From: Vallitaleaceae bacterium | GTDB taxonomy: Bacteria > Bacillota > Clostridia > Lachnospirales > Vallitaleaceae | Direction: 5' to 3' | DNA: 6,431 bases | NCBI GenBank assembly: GCA_027858555.1 | Contig: JAQICP010000394.1 | Coordinates: 1 to 6,431, forward strand | Shown here: positions 5,148 to 6,431 of the stretch, piece after piece | Layout of the letters: the number at the start of each line of letters is the position of its first letter | How positions within the stretch are numbered: the stretch's first letter is position 1 | Made by a program: the position numbers and the translations under genes | The notes under the pieces: generated by a model | The model's database searches: none | The model's input: the letters and a program-made list of their open reading frames with translations, nothing else | What the model was told of the DNA's origin: nothing

Positions 5148-6431
5148 TTAATTTTCTCCTTTCAAAAATTGCTCATATGTCATATCTCTGTTACCGGTAT
5201 GAGAATAAAACTCCCATATATTCCATGTATCAATCTCATTACTTGATTTCCTAGCTTCTCGTTTTTTATCTCTCTCTTCCCTTACCTTTCTGTTATGTTC
5301 TTTGTCTCCTAACCCAAATAGGTCATTAAAAAACCACTTTGCTAAATCAGGTGCCTTCATAATAACTGGATTGCCTCTCGATGTAATCAAGCTGTATGGT
5401 CTACTGATCAACCTGATTTCATCCACAGTCAACAAAGCTCTATGGGTTAAGTTAATGCTGTGAGAACTCGAAGGCGTTGTATGTTTTGCATGAGATGATG
5501 TTAATGAATAGGTGGAAACAGTATAGTTACCAAGTTTCTTAGATATCTCCTCTAGCGTATTCAAATCATCTGCCTGAAGATATATCCATGTCTCACAGTT
5601 AGATTTAATGGTTCCAGCTCCTTCTTTTCCATATTTCTCATCTAATTGCATAACACTTTGTAGAAATAGATTAAATCGAATACCACGACCACCGCCTACC
5701 GTAAGTTTGCTCGCAAAATCAGGAATCTTAACAAAGTTACCGAACTCATCTAAAACAAAGTTAATCCGTCTTTTTAAACGTCCTCCTCGGTTATCTGCAT
5801 TCTTAACTAACTGCATGTAACATTGGTTAACAAAAAGACTTGCTAGGCTATAATAAGTTGATTTTTCATCTGGTAAAATCATATAGATCACTTGCTTCTT
5901 ATCCCCGAAGTCTTCTAATTTCAAGTCACTGATATTGGTCATTTGGTGAATTAATGGATTTGTAAATAGCCTAAGGGTAGTTAAAGCAGATGTGTAAAAG
6001 CTTCCTCTTGTTTTTGATGGTGCTACTTCACTAATCGATAGTAAAGCTTTGGCTGGGTGGCTTGCTTTAATGTTTTTCATATATTTACTAAGAGGCATCG
6101 TTCCATCAACTACTTTACACATTTCACTGATGAAAAAGTACACGTTACTGATATTTTGAAATCGTCGATCATTGCCATTCCTGTTATCATAGACAACTGA
6201 CATGATCGCACTGGCAATAATACTGGCTTCACCATTAGTCCATATCTTTTCATTATGATTATCTTCAGGGACTAAGGATGCAGTTAAATCCCAGGTTGCG
6301 TCTACCGCTTTAGGAATATCATCTTGATCAATGGCATCAATAACTGGCTGTAAGAAATTATAACGATTACTTTTCAAAGGGTTCTTAAAATCAATACAAA
6401 TGACTTCATAGCCTTTCTTTTCAAGAAATGG
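5148..6431 (-). CDS. VirD4/TraG-like conjugal transfer coupling ATPase, C-terminal part
   Basis: The frame is open from the window edge at 6431 to TAA at 5150-5148, giving 427 visible residues. The apparent TTG at 6377 is not a start, because the 18 codons before it read as conserved family sequence (G-Y-E-V-I-C-I-D-F-K-N-P). The Walker B region is I-N-F-V-L-D-E-F-G-N at about 223-232, followed by G-G-G-R-G-I-R-F-N-L-F-L-Q-S, typical of VirD4 proteins of Gram-positive elements. Walker A and the N-terminal membrane anchor lie beyond the window. The protein uses ATP to recruit the relaxase-DNA complex to the secretion channel. The C-terminal tail (from about 375) is charged and may bind substrates. 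It leads the visible operon and its stop is one base from the next start. Confidence 0.93.
   Translation of the reverse strand, partial: PFLEKKGYEVICIDFKNPLKSNRYNFLQPVIDAIDQDDIPKAVDATWDLTASLVPEDNHNEKIWTNGEASIIASAIMSVVYDNRNGNDRRFQNISNVYFFISEMCKVVDGTMPLSKYMKNIKASHPAKALLSISEVAPSKTRGSFYTSALTTLRLFTNPLIHQMTNISDLKLEDFGDKKQVIYMILPDEKSTYYSLASLFVNQCYMQLVKNADNRGGRLKRRINFVLDEFGNFVKIPDFASKLTVGGGRGIRFNLFLQSVMQLDEKYGKEGAGTIKSNCETWIYLQADDLNTLEEISKKLGNYTVSTYSLTSSHAKHTTPSSSHSINLTHRALLTVDEIRLISRPYSLITSRGNPVIMKAPDLAKWFFNDLFGLGDKEHNRKVREERDKKREARKSSNEIDTWNIWEFYSHTGNRDMTYEQFLKGEN

Noticed and set aside
6375..6377. TTG at 6377 as the start of the coupling protein
   Set aside because: The frame is open to the window edge and the 18 upstream codons read as conserved VirD4-family sequence, so the gene is truncated by the window.

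Overview
The window is a low-GC Firmicute (Clostridia-like) segment of an integrative conjugative element. All supported genes lie on the minus strand, so transcription runs from base 6431 towards base 1. The order is coupling ATPase, small secreted/membrane protein, DUF6133-type membrane protein, polytopic VirB6/TrbL-like protein, a tiny membrane protein and a PrgI/VirB3-like protein. This is the conserved type IV secretion block of Tn1549/CTn-type elements. Family names are recalled from known elements, not from a search.

Layout in transcription order. 6431-5148 is the C-terminal part of a VirD4/TcpA-like coupling protein; its Walker A end lies outside the window. 5146-4903 and 2173-2076 are the two exons of a Maff2-like small membrane protein. 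A 2729-base group II intron (4902-2174) splits them and carries its own reverse transcriptase/maturase/HNH protein (4179-2302). Then come a DUF6133-like protein (2018-1788), a short hairpin with T-runs on both sides (1771-1746), the VirB6-like protein (1726-887), a 69-residue two-helix membrane protein (874-665), the PrgI/VirB3-like protein (652-329), a small winged-helix protein (324-58), and the first 14 codons of another gene (43-1), which by synteny may be the VirB4-type ATPase. Each gene has a Shine-Dalgarno sequence, and spacings of 1 to about 17 bases over most of the block point to one operon.

The main observation is that the intron can be bounded to the base from sequence alone. It has a GTGTG 5' end, a 34-base domain V, a domain VI with a bulged A eight bases from the 3' end, and an AT terminus. 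Joining the flanks restores an uninterrupted 113-codon frame with a third membrane segment. Making this transfer component therefore appears to depend on RNA splicing, as for the lactococcal relaxase gene interrupted by Ll.LtrB. Other items worth attention are a leader-peptide ORF in front of the maturase start, a hairpin inside the operon, a DNA-binding protein inside the secretion gene block, and pilin-like features in two small membrane proteins.
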